A model generated the notes under the pieces. The model saw only the letters and a program-made list of their open reading frames with translations. It did not search any database and had not been told where the DNA came from. From Lachnospiraceae bacterium (GTDB taxonomy: Bacteria > Bacillota > Clostridia > Lachnospirales > Lachnospiraceae), in assembly GCA_024688505.1 (NCBI GenBank), contig JAILDZ010000116.1, forward strand, positions 1 to 44,340: 44,340 bases of DNA, written 5' to 3'. The translations under genes were made by a program, and so were the position numbers. How positions within the stretch are numbered: the stretch's first letter is position 1; every line of letters begins with the position of its first letter. Positions 1 through 7,842 of this stretch are shown one piece after another.

Positions 1-1
1 C

Positions 2-325
2 GACAGATATAATCTGATGATAGCCGTGGTGATAGCGCTTATCATAGTGCTGGCAATGAATCTGGTGGGATCGCTTCTCATATCCGCACTTGTGATCTTT
101 CCTGCCCTTTCCGCCATGAGACTGTTTGGCAGTTTTAAAAGTGTGACAGTGTTTTCTGCTGTGATATCCGTGATATGCGCCCTGACCGGACTTCTTATAT
201 CCATAATGGCAGGAACCCCGGTGGGTTCCACTATTGTGGCATCGGATGCTATAGCCTATGCAGTATGCTGCGCCATAGGATTTATCACGAACGGGGGAAT
301 ACCCCGCCCCTTGGGGCGTGGGTGA
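2..325 (+). CDS. Metal-ion ABC transporter permease, ABC-3 (ZnuB/AdcB) family, C-terminal part
   Basis: This is the last ~107 codons of a membrane permease whose start lies before the window; the frame is open from base 2. The visible part has three hydrophobic spans (the first contains LVGSLLISALVIFPALSAM) and ends in a span containing the GTPVGSTIVASDAIAY stretch. The pattern 'LLISALVIFPALSAMRL' is typical of the TroCD/ZnuB family, which moves Zn2+ or Mn2+ across the membrane with an ATPase and a binding lipoprotein. Zinc is the more likely substrate because of the neighbouring lipoprotein, but this is inference. The last residues (GGIPRPLGRG) are encoded by a GC-rich hairpin at 305-318 and look like a recent or non-conserved tail rather than part of the fold. 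Confidence 0.85.
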   Translation, partial: DRYNLMIAVVIALIIVLAMNLVGSLLISALVIFPALSAMRLFGSFKSVTVFSAVISVICALTGLLISIMAGTPVGSTIVASDAIAYAVCCAIGFITNGGIPRPLGRG

Positions 326-349
326 AACAAATCAAGGGGGAATACATAG

Positions 350-850
350 ATGAGAAAGATACTGATACCGGTATGTGCCCTTTTTATGCTTATACTTCTT
401 ACGGGGTGTGGGAATGATACAGCTGAAGCTGCTGAGGAAAGCATGGATCCTGAGCAGGAAGTGTATGAAGAAGAGGTGCCGCTTGAGCCGAAGGCCGGGG
501 GAGTGGACGTGGATCTGTCGGTGCTTTCAGGCACAGTATGCTATGCGGAAGTCTATAACATGACAGTGGCCCCACAGGATTATGCGGGTAAGACTGTGAA
601 GATGAAGGGCGACTATACCACATTCACAGATGAAAGCGGCGAGAAGATTTACCATGCCTGCGTGGTCCGGGATGCCACCGCATGCTGCGCACAGGGGATA
701 GAGTTTGATCTGACAGATGATTATTCATATCCTGAGGATTACCCTGAAAACGGAGAGGAAATATGCGTAAGCGGAGTGTTTGATACATATCTGGAAGACG
801 GAAACATGTATATCACTCTCCGCGATGCGGTTATGCTCCCCATTTCGTAA
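350..850 (+). CDS. Small secreted lipoprotein with OB-fold-like domain, next to metal permease
   Basis: A 166-aa lipoprotein. Residues 1-20 form a lipoprotein signal with lipobox L-T-G-C and lipidated Cys20. An acidic linker (about 24-50) leads to a compact domain (about 55-166) with the motif ATACCAQGIEFDL. That Cys-Cys motif, followed by a beta-rich stretch with G-x-V/I and 'GEEICVSGVFDTYLEDG', resembles the C-terminal domain of the YcgQ/DUF1980 (TIGR03943) group, whose members in Bacilli are co-encoded with permeases and controlled by zinc. Starts 24 nt after the permease stop with the Shine-Dalgarno-like AGGGGG at about 334-339, so it is probably in the same operon. A role in zinc handling at the cell surface is inference; the twin cysteines could be metal ligands. 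Confidence 0.7.
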   Translation: MRKILIPVCALFMLILLTGCGNDTAEAAEESMDPEQEVYEEEVPLEPKAGGVDVDLSVLSGTVCYAEVYNMTVAPQDYAGKTVKMKGDYTTFTDESGEKIYHACVVRDATACCAQGIEFDLTDDYSYPEDYPENGEEICVSGVFDTYLEDGNMYITLRDAVMLPIS

Positions 851-874
851 AATACTTATCATAGACGATGAAAA

Positions 875-908
875 GTGTGATAAAATCGGATCAGTGTGAT
901 ATTTATCA
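875..908. promoter_or_regulatory. Possible operator upstream of transaldolase gene
   Basis: The direct repeat GTGTGATA occurs at 875-882 and 894-901 (19-bp spacing), and an inverted pair TGATAAA / TTTATCA occurs at 878-884 and 902-908. A -10-like TAAAAT lies at 881-886 inside the first copy. Such overlapping repeats at a promoter often bind a regulator, but no specific regulator can be named and the pattern may be chance in an AT-rich gap. Confidence 0.25.
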
Positions 909-926
909 TTACAGAAAGGGGAGAAA

Positions 927-1583
927 ATGAAACTATTTATAGACACAGGAAAGATCGAAGAGATCAGAAAAGCAAATGACCTGGGGGTGATCTGCGGTGT
1001 GACCACAAATCCCTCTCTTATAGCGAAGGAGGGCGGCAGAAGTCAGGAAGAGATCTTAAAGGAGATCGCCTCTATAGTGGACGGTCCCATATCGGGAGAA
1101 GTGAAGGCCACCACAACGGATGCTGAAGGGATGATAAAGGAAGGCAGAGAGATCGCAGCCATGCATAAGAATATGGTGGTGAAGATCCCTATGACTGCAG
1201 AAGGTTTAAAGGCCGTGAAGGTGCTTTCCAAAGAGGGAATAAAGACAAATGTGACTCTCATCTTTTCCGCAAACCAGGCTATTCTCGCTGCAAACGCAGG
1301 AGCTACATATGTATCTCCGTTCCTTGGCAGACTGGATGATATAAATATGCCGGGGATCGACCTCATTCATGATATAGCAGAGATTTTCGATATCTATGGA
1401 TATGAAACAGAGATCATAGCCGCATCGGTACGTAATCCCATCCATGTGACGGACTGCGCACTTGCCGGGGCGGATATCGCCACGGTGCCGTATAAGGTGA
1501 TAGAGCAGATGATAAACCATCCGCTCACTGTGTCCGGAATCGAGAAATTTAAAAAAGATTACATAGCCGTATTCGGAGAGTAA
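927..1583 (+). CDS. Transaldolase / fructose-6-phosphate aldolase-like protein (TalC/FSA family)
   Basis: A 218-aa single TIM barrel, the usual length of the short transaldolase/FSA class. The N-terminus [13 protein letters not shown] and [13 protein letters not shown] are family signatures; the Schiff-base lysine is Lys86 in NMVVKIPMT, followed by [11 protein letters not shown] and [13 protein letters not shown]. It catalyses either dihydroxyacetone transfer between sedoheptulose-7-P and glyceraldehyde-3-P (pentose phosphate pathway) or cleavage of fructose-6-P; sequence inspection does not separate the two. The Shine-Dalgarno GAAAGGGGAG at about 914-923 fixes the start. It stands alone with a 76-nt gap upstream and convergent genes downstream, so it probably has its own promoter. 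Confidence 0.9.
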   Translation: MKLFIDTGKIEEIRKANDLGVICGVTTNPSLIAKEGGRSQEEILKEIASIVDGPISGEVKATTTDAEGMIKEGREIAAMHKNMVVKIPMTAEGLKAVKVLSKEGIKTNVTLIFSANQAILAANAGATYVSPFLGRLDDINMPGIDLIHDIAEIFDIYGYETEIIAASVRNPIHVTDCALAGADIATVPYKVIEQMINHPLTVSGIEKFKKDYIAVFGE

Positions 1584-1598
1584 TGGTGCTTAAAAGCA

Positions 1599-2669
1599 CT
1601 ATACCGATACGTCTATGCTTGCCATAGCCACCTCTGCAGCGCTTGCAGCAGGCGCTGCAGAAGGGATGATGGCGGAGGAAAGGGCAGCTACGCCTATAGC
1701 TCCCGCACCTGTACCCGGCATGTCATGCATCTTCTTTTCATATTGCTGGAACATGCCTTTCAGGTATTCCATATCTGCTTTTACTATATCTTTCCGTTCG
1801 GACTGACGATGCTTTGTTTTCAGCTTTTGAAATTCTTCTTCGGACATATTCGGGTCCGCTGTTTCCAGTTCCGATAACATTTCCATAGTATCATCCAGCA
1901 TCTGCCGGGCTTCATTGCTGTATTCTTCCATCATTTCGTCCATGGCAGCAATCATGTCTTCTGTCATTTCCTGAGATTCATCAGTGTTTATTTCTGTCAT
2001 ATATTCAGCCAGTTTTTCGGCTTCCATGTCATCGATCTTTTCTTCAGCTTCATCGATCTTATCCTCCGCCAGAGCGATCATATCTGTCCTGTCAAAGCCG
2101 GATCCGCCGGCTTCCTTGCTTTCTTCGATCTTTTCTTCCGAAGACTTCTTTTCCTGCGAGGCTTCTATCAGCTCTTCGGCTTCCAGATGCCTTTTCTTTT
2201 TCTTCGCAGCCCGCTCCATGGATTTGGCGTGGTTGATGGCCAGCTGTATCTCTTCGCTGTCCCCCTTATTCGATGCCAGTTCCCGCTTTAATTCCATCAC
2301 CTTTCGTTTGGCTTTAATCACCGCCTGGCCGGCATTTACTGACGTCTTTGCCCGCTGGATCAGGGAGGAGATCTCTTTAAAATTATAGTGAAAGTGCTTC
2401 AGGGTCTTTTCTTCTTCTTTCTTTTTGGTCTGTGACGTACGGCCCAGATCCAGATAGCCGTTTACTTTGCTTTCAGACGTGGAGGAATAGACCGTGCGCC
2501 CTTTGGCGTCAGTCTTCACCGCATTTCTCCTGTCGAGATTCTTTATCATCTCGCGGAGATTATTTGCCTTTTCATTGGTTTTTTCGGAGTATTGTCTGGA
2601 GACATCCTTCTGCCCGAAGGGCGACGGATTATTAATGTTATTATTATATGTGATCGCAGAAACGCTCAT
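1599..2669 (-). CDS. Coiled-coil orphan protein of unknown function
   Basis: I do not recognise this 356-aa protein. The start is placed at 2669 (MSVSAITYNNN) because GGGAGGG sits just upstream; an ATG 23 codons earlier lacks a Shine-Dalgarno. Layout: an Asn/Ser-rich N-terminus (about 1-60), then a very charged helical body with runs such as AAKKKKRHLEAEEL and DKIDEAEEKIDDMEAEKLAEYM (about 100-300), and a small-residue, Ala-rich C-terminal tail (about 320-356, including GAGAIGVAALSSAIIPSAAPA) that could be a hydrophobic hairpin. No signal peptide and no cysteine or catalytic motif. It is likely a cytoplasmic, elongated structural or surface-associated protein; function cannot be assigned. It is convergent with the transaldolase gene (15 nt apart). 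Confidence 0.75.
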   Translation of the reverse strand: MSVSAITYNNNINNPSPFGQKDVSRQYSEKTNEKANNLREMIKNLDRRNAVKTDAKGRTVYSSTSESKVNGYLDLGRTSQTKKKEEEKTLKHFHYNFKEISSLIQRAKTSVNAGQAVIKAKRKVMELKRELASNKGDSEEIQLAINHAKSMERAAKKKKRHLEAEELIEASQEKKSSEEKIEESKEAGGSGFDRTDMIALAEDKIDEAEEKIDDMEAEKLAEYMTEINTDESQEMTEDMIAAMDEMMEEYSNEARQMLDDTMEMLSELETADPNMSEEEFQKLKTKHRQSERKDIVKADMEYLKGMFQQYEKKMHDMPGTGAGAIGVAALSSAIIPSAAPAASAAEVAMASIDVSV

Positions 2670-2774
2670 TTTATCGCCCTCCCTGGCTTTTTTATCTATG
2701 CAGCACATCCATGAATGCATAGGAATAGTATTCTTCAATTCATATATCGGGATAAAGGAAAAATATCTTAACCT

Positions 2775-3281
2775 TTATTCATCCAGATATTTGATCTGTC
2801 CTTTTGGAAGCTCATCATCGGAAATATAGAGCACTCCGTAGCTTTTCAGCCTGGGTTCCTGATGAGGGAGAGTCACGCTTCCCGGGTTCATAAGTAGCAC
2901 TCCGTCTTTTTCCACTATTTCCGGCACATGGCTGTGGCCGAAGAGCACCACATCGGCTCCCAGTTTCTTTGCTTTTCGAAGGAGAATGCCAAGGTCATAC
3001 TTCACATTGCTTTCATGACCGTGCTCCACGTGGATATTATAGAAACCCACTTTAAAATCACGGCTGGCATCCAGGTCCGAGTAGTAGTCACAGTTTCCGC
3101 GGACCTGCACGAAACCGAAATCTATACCTGCACGGTATTCGTATTCCAGATAGTCAAGGTCCCTTTCCGCATCGCCGCAATGTACCAGAGTATTAAAAGG
3201 ACGCTCTCTTTCTATGACTTCGTTTATGTATTCGTTATGCCCGTGGGAATCGGACACCACCACGATTTTTTGTGCTTCCAT
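2775..3281 (-). CDS. YfcE/MJ0936-type metallophosphoesterase
   Basis: A 168-aa calcineurin-like phosphoesterase, full length for the YfcE class. Metal ligands are all present: D11 and H13 in SDSHGH, D37 in CGD, N63 in RGNCD, H87/H89 in EHGH, and H116/H118 in FGHSH; the GNHD-equivalent reads GNCD, as usual for this class. Members hydrolyse phosphodiesters with Mn2+ or similar ions; the physiological substrate is generally unknown. AAAGGAG lies 6 nt before the ATG. It is transcribed divergently from the Dabb gene from a short shared promoter region. In many Firmicutes this gene follows rdgB/rph; that context is absent here. Confidence 0.9.
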   Translation of the reverse strand: MEAQKIVVVSDSHGHNEYINEVIERERPFNTLVHCGDAERDLDYLEYEYRAGIDFGFVQVRGNCDYYSDLDASRDFKVGFYNIHVEHGHESNVKYDLGILLRKAKKLGADVVLFGHSHVPEIVEKDGVLLMNPGSVTLPHQEPRLKSYGVLYISDDELPKGQIKYLDE

Positions 3282-3321
3282 GATATGCTCCTTTATGTTC
3301 GCCGATAGAAATCCATACCGG

Positions 3322-3350
3322 ATTATACTATAATCACACTGTTACGTAAA
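3322..3350 (-). promoter_or_regulatory. Sigma-A-like promoter for the phosphoesterase gene
   Basis: Reading the minus strand, TTTACG (3350-3345) and TATAAT (3327-3322) are separated by 17 bp, 41 nt upstream of the phosphoesterase start. A plus-strand TATAAT at 3329-3334 overlaps it back to back and may serve the divergent Dabb gene, though no good plus-strand -35 is visible. Confidence 0.5.
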
Positions 3351-3381
3351 AGATATGAATACACACAGAAAGGAACGCATT

Positions 3382-3684
3382 ATGGTAAAGCATGTTATCA
3401 TCTGGACACTTAAGGACGATATCTCCGCAGAAGAAAGAGAAGAAGCCAAGAAGAGGATAAAGGAAGGTCTGGAAGGACTACAGGGAAAGATCCCGGGCCT
3501 TATAGATATAAAGGTGAATATAAACGGACTTCAAAGTGCCAATACAGATCTGATGCTGGACAGCACATTTGAAAATGAAGAAGCTCTTAAAGGCTACGCC
3601 GTGCATCCGGAGCACGTGGCTGTGGCAGACAATATAGTACGCCCGTATTCAAAGATCAGAAGCTGCTTCGACTACGAGATTTAG
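3382..3684 (+). CDS. Dabb (stress-responsive A/B barrel) domain protein
   Basis: A 100-aa protein that is a single dimeric alpha/beta-barrel (Dabb) domain: MVKHVIIWTLKDD at the N-terminus, then GLEGLQGKIPGLIDIKVNING, the conserved 'F-x-x-x-x-A-L-x-x-Y-x-x-H-P-x-H' as FENEEALKGYAVHPEHVAVAD, and a C-terminal strand RSCFDYEI. I place the start at 3382, nine codons after an upstream ATG, because AGAAAGG sits at 3369-3375. Bacterial stand-alone Dabb proteins mostly lack a known reaction; the fold is shared with polyketide cyclases and heme-degrading monooxygenases. Monocistronic by position. Confidence 0.85.
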   Translation: MVKHVIIWTLKDDISAEEREEAKKRIKEGLEGLQGKIPGLIDIKVNINGLQSANTDLMLDSTFENEEALKGYAVHPEHVAVADNIVRPYSKIRSCFDYEI

Positions 3685-3709
3685 GGCATTTGTCACTATA
3701 TCTAGTATG

Positions 3710-3738
3710 TTCCTGTAGGGGCGGAATGGTGCTATAAT
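3710..3738 (+). promoter_or_regulatory. Putative promoter of the dgt-pfp-dnaG-rpoD operon
   Basis: TTCCTG (3710-3715), a 17-bp spacer and a perfect TATAAT (3733-3738) lie 36 nt before the dgt start. The -35 is weak but the spacing is ideal. It is the only clear promoter before the tightly packed run that includes the primary sigma factor. Confidence 0.5.
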
Positions 3739-3773
3739 ATTCTTTCGAGTATACACTGAAAAGAGGGCATCTG

Positions 3774-4787
3774 ATGCTGATACGAGAACAGATCGAAAAG
3801 ATGGAAAGGGAGACTCTCAGTCCCTATGCCACATTAAATGAGAACTCTAAGGGCCGGGAAGTACCGGAAAAGGAATGCGATATCAGGCCCATGTTCCAAC
3901 GAGACAGAGACAGAATACTGCATTGCAAGGCGTTTCGGAGGCTTAAGAATAAGACTCAGGTTTTTTTGACGCCCATGGGGGACCATTACCGAACCAGGAT
4001 GTCCCACACCCTGGAGGTGTCCCAGAATGCCAGGACCATCGGAAAGGCATTAAGGCTTAATGAGGACCTGGTGGAGGCCATAGCGCTGGGGCATGACCTC
4101 GGACATACGCCTTTCGGACATGCCGGGGAAAGAGTGCTGAATGAATGCGTGAAGGGGGGCTTTCGCCATAATGAGCAAAGCGTCCGGATCGTGGAAAAAC
4201 TTGAACGCGAAGGAAATGGACTGAACCTCACCTGGGAAGTGAGAGACGGCATAAGGAATCACCAGATATCCACCATGCCTGCCACACCGGAAGGGAAGAT
4301 AGTGCGTCTTGCGGATAAGATAGCCTATGTGAATGCCGACATAGATGACAGCATCAGGGCAAAGATCCTGACAGAAGAGGATATACCGAAGGAGATCAGG
4401 AATGTGCTGGGGCACACCACCAGAGAACGTCTGGATATGCTGATCCATGATGTGATCATTAATTCCATGGATTCTCCCGATATCAAGATGTCCGCTGAGG
4501 TGTTTCAGGCTTTAAAGGATTTACGAAGCTATCTCTATGAAAGCGTGTATAAAAATCCCGTGGCCAAGGGAGAAGAAGTGAAGGCCATGAGGATGCTTCA
4601 CCAGCTTTTCGAATACTATATCGATCACCCGGAGGACATGCCGGGACGCTATGTGGCCATGATCGAAAACGGAGAAGAAAAAGACCGTGTGGTGGCAGAC
4701 TACATCGCCGGTATGACAGATCAATACGCCGTTACCAAATTCAATGAATACTTCATGCCGGAAGCATGGAGGGTGGACGGTATCTAG
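3774..4787 (+). CDS. dgt: Deoxyguanosinetriphosphate triphosphohydrolase-like HD protein
   Basis: A 337-aa HD-superfamily protein of the short dGTPase-like class. The conserved N-terminal run RDRDRILHCKAFRRLKNKTQVF is followed by H78 in RMSHTLEV, the metal pair H107-D108 in GHDLGHTPFGHAGE, and D182 in RLADKIAYVNADID. Family members hydrolyse dNTPs (classically dGTP) to the nucleoside and triphosphate and help set dNTP pools. GAAAAGAGGG precedes the start. It sits immediately ahead of pfp, dnaG and rpoD; dgt-dnaG-rpoD is a recurrent Clostridia arrangement that links nucleotide supply with replication priming. Substrate specificity cannot be read from sequence. Confidence 0.9.
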   Translation: MLIREQIEKMERETLSPYATLNENSKGREVPEKECDIRPMFQRDRDRILHCKAFRRLKNKTQVFLTPMGDHYRTRMSHTLEVSQNARTIGKALRLNEDLVEAIALGHDLGHTPFGHAGERVLNECVKGGFRHNEQSVRIVEKLEREGNGLNLTWEVRDGIRNHQISTMPATPEGKIVRLADKIAYVNADIDDSIRAKILTEEDIPKEIRNVLGHTTRERLDMLIHDVIINSMDSPDIKMSAEVFQALKDLRSYLYESVYKNPVAKGEEVKAMRMLHQLFEYYIDHPEDMPGRYVAMIENGEEKDRVVADYIAGMTDQYAVTKFNEYFMPEAWRVDGI

Positions 4788-4802
4788 GACAATAATAAGA
4801 AA

Positions 4803-6029
4803 ATGAGAAATTGTATCATCGCGCAGTCCGGCGGACCTACCGTGGCTATTAATGCCAGTCTGGCCGGAGTGCTTAAGGAAAACGAAAACACACACTATTT
4901 TGACAATATATACGGATCATTAAACGGCATCACGGGAGTGATAAATGACAGGCTTATAAATCTGTCGGAAAAGGTGAAGGAGTCTCCTTCCTTTCTGGAG
5001 AAACTCAAAGTAACTCCGGCCATGTATCTCGGATCATGCCGCTATAAGCTGCCGGATCCGAATGAGGACAGGGCAGTATATGAGTCCATAGCAAAGTATT
5101 TTGAAAAAAAGGAGATCGACACCTTCTTCTATATCGGAGGCAATGACTCTATGGACACGGTATATAAACTGTCCCTTTTCTTTAAGGAGACGGGAAGTCC
5201 GGTTAAGGCCATAGGTATACCGAAGACCATCGATAATGATCTCACCTGCACAGATCATACTCCCGGATTCGGATCGGCTGCGAAATACATAGCCACCACA
5301 GTCCGCGAGATATGCCATGACACATCCATCTATCCTGTGAAATCAGTGACCATAGTGGAGATCATGGGGCGGGATGCCGGGTGGCTCACAGCCGCTGCTG
5401 CACTTTCCCGCACAGACTATTATTCTCTGCCACAGCATATATACCTTCCTGAGGTGGCTTTTTCTATGAATGCATTCATTGAGGATGTGAAAAAAGCCAT
5501 GGAGAAGAGTAACAGCGTGGTAGTAGCCATCTCTGAAGGGATCAGGGATGAAAAAGGTAATTATATATCTGCCGGCGAGAGCAGTGAGGATACCTTTGGT
5601 CACAGTCAGCTTTCCGGAGCAGGCAAGGCCCTGGAGTATGCCGTGAAAGATGCTCTGGGGGTGAAGGTGCGCTCTATAGAGATAAACCTGCCCCAGAGAT
5701 GCGCTTCACATCTGGCGTCTCTTACGGATCTGGACGAATCCATGATGCTGGGTGCAAAGGCAGTGGGGCTTTCTGCCGAAGGACTTACCGGCGTGATGGC
5801 CACTGTAAACAGGGTGAGTGACGATCCGTATAAAGCAGAGACGTCTTATGCGGATATAAACGACATAGCAAACCGGGTGAAGAACGTGCCGCGTGAGTGG
5901 ATAAACGCTGAAGGAAACGACGTGACTGAGGATATAGTGGCGTACCTTCGCCCCCTCATTCAGGGTGAGCCGAAGATAGATTTCGTGGACGGCGTCCCGG
6001 AATATCTGCCGGTAGTCTTATCAGAATAA
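4803..6029 (+). CDS. pfp: Pyrophosphate-dependent 6-phosphofructokinase
   Basis: A 408-aa PFK. The first nucleotide-binding loop is AQSGGPTVAINAS (7-19). The phosphoryl-donor loop reads GGNDS (112-116): Asp at the fourth position, where ATP-dependent enzymes have Gly. The active-site motif is PKTIDND (140-146) with Lys in place of the Gly found in ATP enzymes. Both changes are the accepted signature of pyrophosphate use. Sugar-phosphate contacts follow in IMGRDAGW (187-194). It converts fructose-6-P to fructose-1,6-bisP, reversibly, in glycolysis. Its position 15 nt after dgt and 6 nt before dnaG places it inside a replication/transcription operon. No clear Shine-Dalgarno precedes it, suggesting translational coupling or weak initiation. 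Confidence 0.92.
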   Translation: MRNCIIAQSGGPTVAINASLAGVLKENENTHYFDNIYGSLNGITGVINDRLINLSEKVKESPSFLEKLKVTPAMYLGSCRYKLPDPNEDRAVYESIAKYFEKKEIDTFFYIGGNDSMDTVYKLSLFFKETGSPVKAIGIPKTIDNDLTCTDHTPGFGSAAKYIATTVREICHDTSIYPVKSVTIVEIMGRDAGWLTAAAALSRTDYYSLPQHIYLPEVAFSMNAFIEDVKKAMEKSNSVVVAISEGIRDEKGNYISAGESSEDTFGHSQLSGAGKALEYAVKDALGVKVRSIEINLPQRCASHLASLTDLDESMMLGAKAVGLSAEGLTGVMATVNRVSDDPYKAETSYADINDIANRVKNVPREWINAEGNDVTEDIVAYLRPLIQGEPKIDFVDGVPEYLPVVLSE

Positions 6030-6035
6030 AAACAT

Positions 6036-7820
6036 ATGGCTTATTACGGTGACGAGATAATTGAAGAAGTGCGCTCCAGAACGGATATAGTGGATCTTAT
6101 AGGTCAGTATGTCCATCTTCAGAAGAAGGGCGTAAACTATATGGGGCTTTGTCCCTTCCATTCGGAAAAGACAGGGTCTTTTTCTGTGTCCCCTTCAAAG
6201 CAGATGTATCATTGCTTCGGCTGCGGGAAAGGCGGGAACGTATATACCTTTCTGATGGAATATGAAAACATGACATTTACCGAGGCAGTGCAGGAACTGG
6301 CAGGCAGATGCGGCGTGGAACTCCCGAAACAGGAGATGACACAGGAACAAAGAGCTGCGGAAGGAAAACGCAGCAAACTCCTGGAGATCAATAAGGAAGC
6401 GGCCACATATTTCTATACCGCACTACGGTCTAAGCAGGGAGAGAAAGCCTTTAAATACTTTGAAGAGCGCCAGCTTTCAAAGGAGACCATGCAGAAGTTC
6501 GGCCTGGGATACTCCCTTATGACATCGGACGATCTCTATAAGTATCTAAGGAATAAAGGCTATTCGGACGATATTTTGAAGGACAGCGGCCTGTGTACCA
6601 TAGACGAAAGGCGTGGGGGCTTCGATAAATTCTGGAACAGAGCCATGTTTCCCATCATGGATGTGAACGGGAAAGTGGTGGCATTCGGCGGCAGAGTCAT
6701 GGGAGAAGGAGAACCGAAGTATTTAAACTCTCCGGAGACCATGATCTTTAATAAAAGCCGCACACTCTACGGCCTCTATCTGGCAAAGAAATCCAGGAGA
6801 AAAGCCATCATCCTGTGCGAGGGATATATGGACGTGATAGCGCTCCATCAGGCCGGATTTGATAATGCGGCAGCATCTCTCGGCACAGCATTTACAAACG
6901 GACATGCCAGCATGCTTCGAAGATATACGGATGAAATATATCTCTGTTATGATAGCGACGGAGCCGGAGTGAAGGCGGCGCTTCGTGCCATTCCAATCCT
7001 GAGGCAGGAGGGAATCCCGTGCAAAGTCATAAACATGAGGCCCGCAAAGGACCCGGATGAATTCATGAAGACACTGGGACCGGAGGAATTCGAAAAGCGA
7101 ATAGCCGAGGCGGAAAACAGCTTCCTCTACACCATTCGTATGATGGAGGCGGACTACGACAGGAAAGATCCGGAGCAAAAGACCGCATTCCAGATGGCTA
7201 TTGCCGATAAAATACTGGAATTTGAAGAAGAAATAGAGCGAAATAATTACCTGGAATCCATTGCAAATATATATAATTTTAGCTATGATGAAATGAAGCG
7301 CCTTGTGGCAAAAAAAGCCGCTAAAGGCGGTATCATAGCCCATGAAGAAAGGGCTGCACTGAAAAGCGGAATGCATAGTGCCGCAAAAAAAGAAGACGGA
7401 ATGTTAAAATCCGAGCGTCTGCTTCTCACATGGCTGTGTGAGGATCCCTCGATCTTTAAGCAGGTCTCTGAACTTATCACACCGGAGGATTACACGGAAG
7501 GAATGAATCGAAAGGTGGCATCTGCCCTTTACGATCAGCTTCAAAAGAACGCACTAAATCCGGCGGCCATTGTGAATATGTTTGAGGAAGAAGAAGAGCA
7601 GGGAATGGTGGCGCGAATATTTAACACCACAGTAGGAGAGATAGAGTCTGCTCAGGACAGAGAAAAAGCATTAAAGGAAACAGTGCTCCGTGTGAAGAAA
7701 AATGCCATGGAAGCTCGCAGAAAGTCCCTGGATCCTGCAGATCCGAATGCTCTTATGAGTGTGGTGGAAGATAAGAAAAAGTTACAGGAAATGGAGAAGA
7801 TCAGCTTTAAGCTGTCGTGA
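6036..7820 (+). CDS. dnaG: DNA primase
   Basis: A 594-aa replicative primase that makes RNA primers for the lagging strand. The N-terminal CHC2 zinc ribbon uses C39, H42, C60 and C63 (CPFH...CFGC). The catalytic core follows, with the TOPRIM acidic residues E262 (LCEGYMD) and D306/D308 (CYDSDGAG), and the RNA-polymerase-like basic motif around [19 protein letters not shown] (217-235). The region from about 430 to 594 is the DnaB-helicase-binding domain. Starts 6 nt after the phosphofructokinase stop without a strong Shine-Dalgarno, so it is probably translationally coupled. Normal length for the family. Confidence 0.96.
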   Translation: MAYYGDEIIEEVRSRTDIVDLIGQYVHLQKKGVNYMGLCPFHSEKTGSFSVSPSKQMYHCFGCGKGGNVYTFLMEYENMTFTEAVQELAGRCGVELPKQEMTQEQRAAEGKRSKLLEINKEAATYFYTALRSKQGEKAFKYFEERQLSKETMQKFGLGYSLMTSDDLYKYLRNKGYSDDILKDSGLCTIDERRGGFDKFWNRAMFPIMDVNGKVVAFGGRVMGEGEPKYLNSPETMIFNKSRTLYGLYLAKKSRRKAIILCEGYMDVIALHQAGFDNAAASLGTAFTNGHASMLRRYTDEIYLCYDSDGAGVKAALRAIPILRQEGIPCKVINMRPAKDPDEFMKTLGPEEFEKRIAEAENSFLYTIRMMEADYDRKDPEQKTAFQMAIADKILEFEEEIERNNYLESIANIYNFSYDEMKRLVAKKAAKGGIIAHEERAALKSGMHSAAKKEDGMLKSERLLLTWLCEDPSIFKQVSELITPEDYTEGMNRKVASALYDQLQKNALNPAAIVNMFEEEEEQGMVARIFNTTVGEIESAQDREKALKETVLRVKKNAMEARRKSLDPADPNALMSVVEDKKKLQEMEKISFKLS

Positions 7821-7842
7821 TCCACGGTGTATGGAGGAAAAT

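Noticed and set aside
1586..1599. GTGCTTAAAAGCAC palindrome between convergent genes as a bidirectional terminator
   Set aside because: Only a 6-bp stem with a 2-base loop and no U-tract on either side.
1984..2388. A 134-aa Ser-rich plus-strand frame
   Set aside because: Antisense of the coiled-coil orphan (Glu/Lys codons read backwards give Ser/Phe/Leu); no ribosome site.
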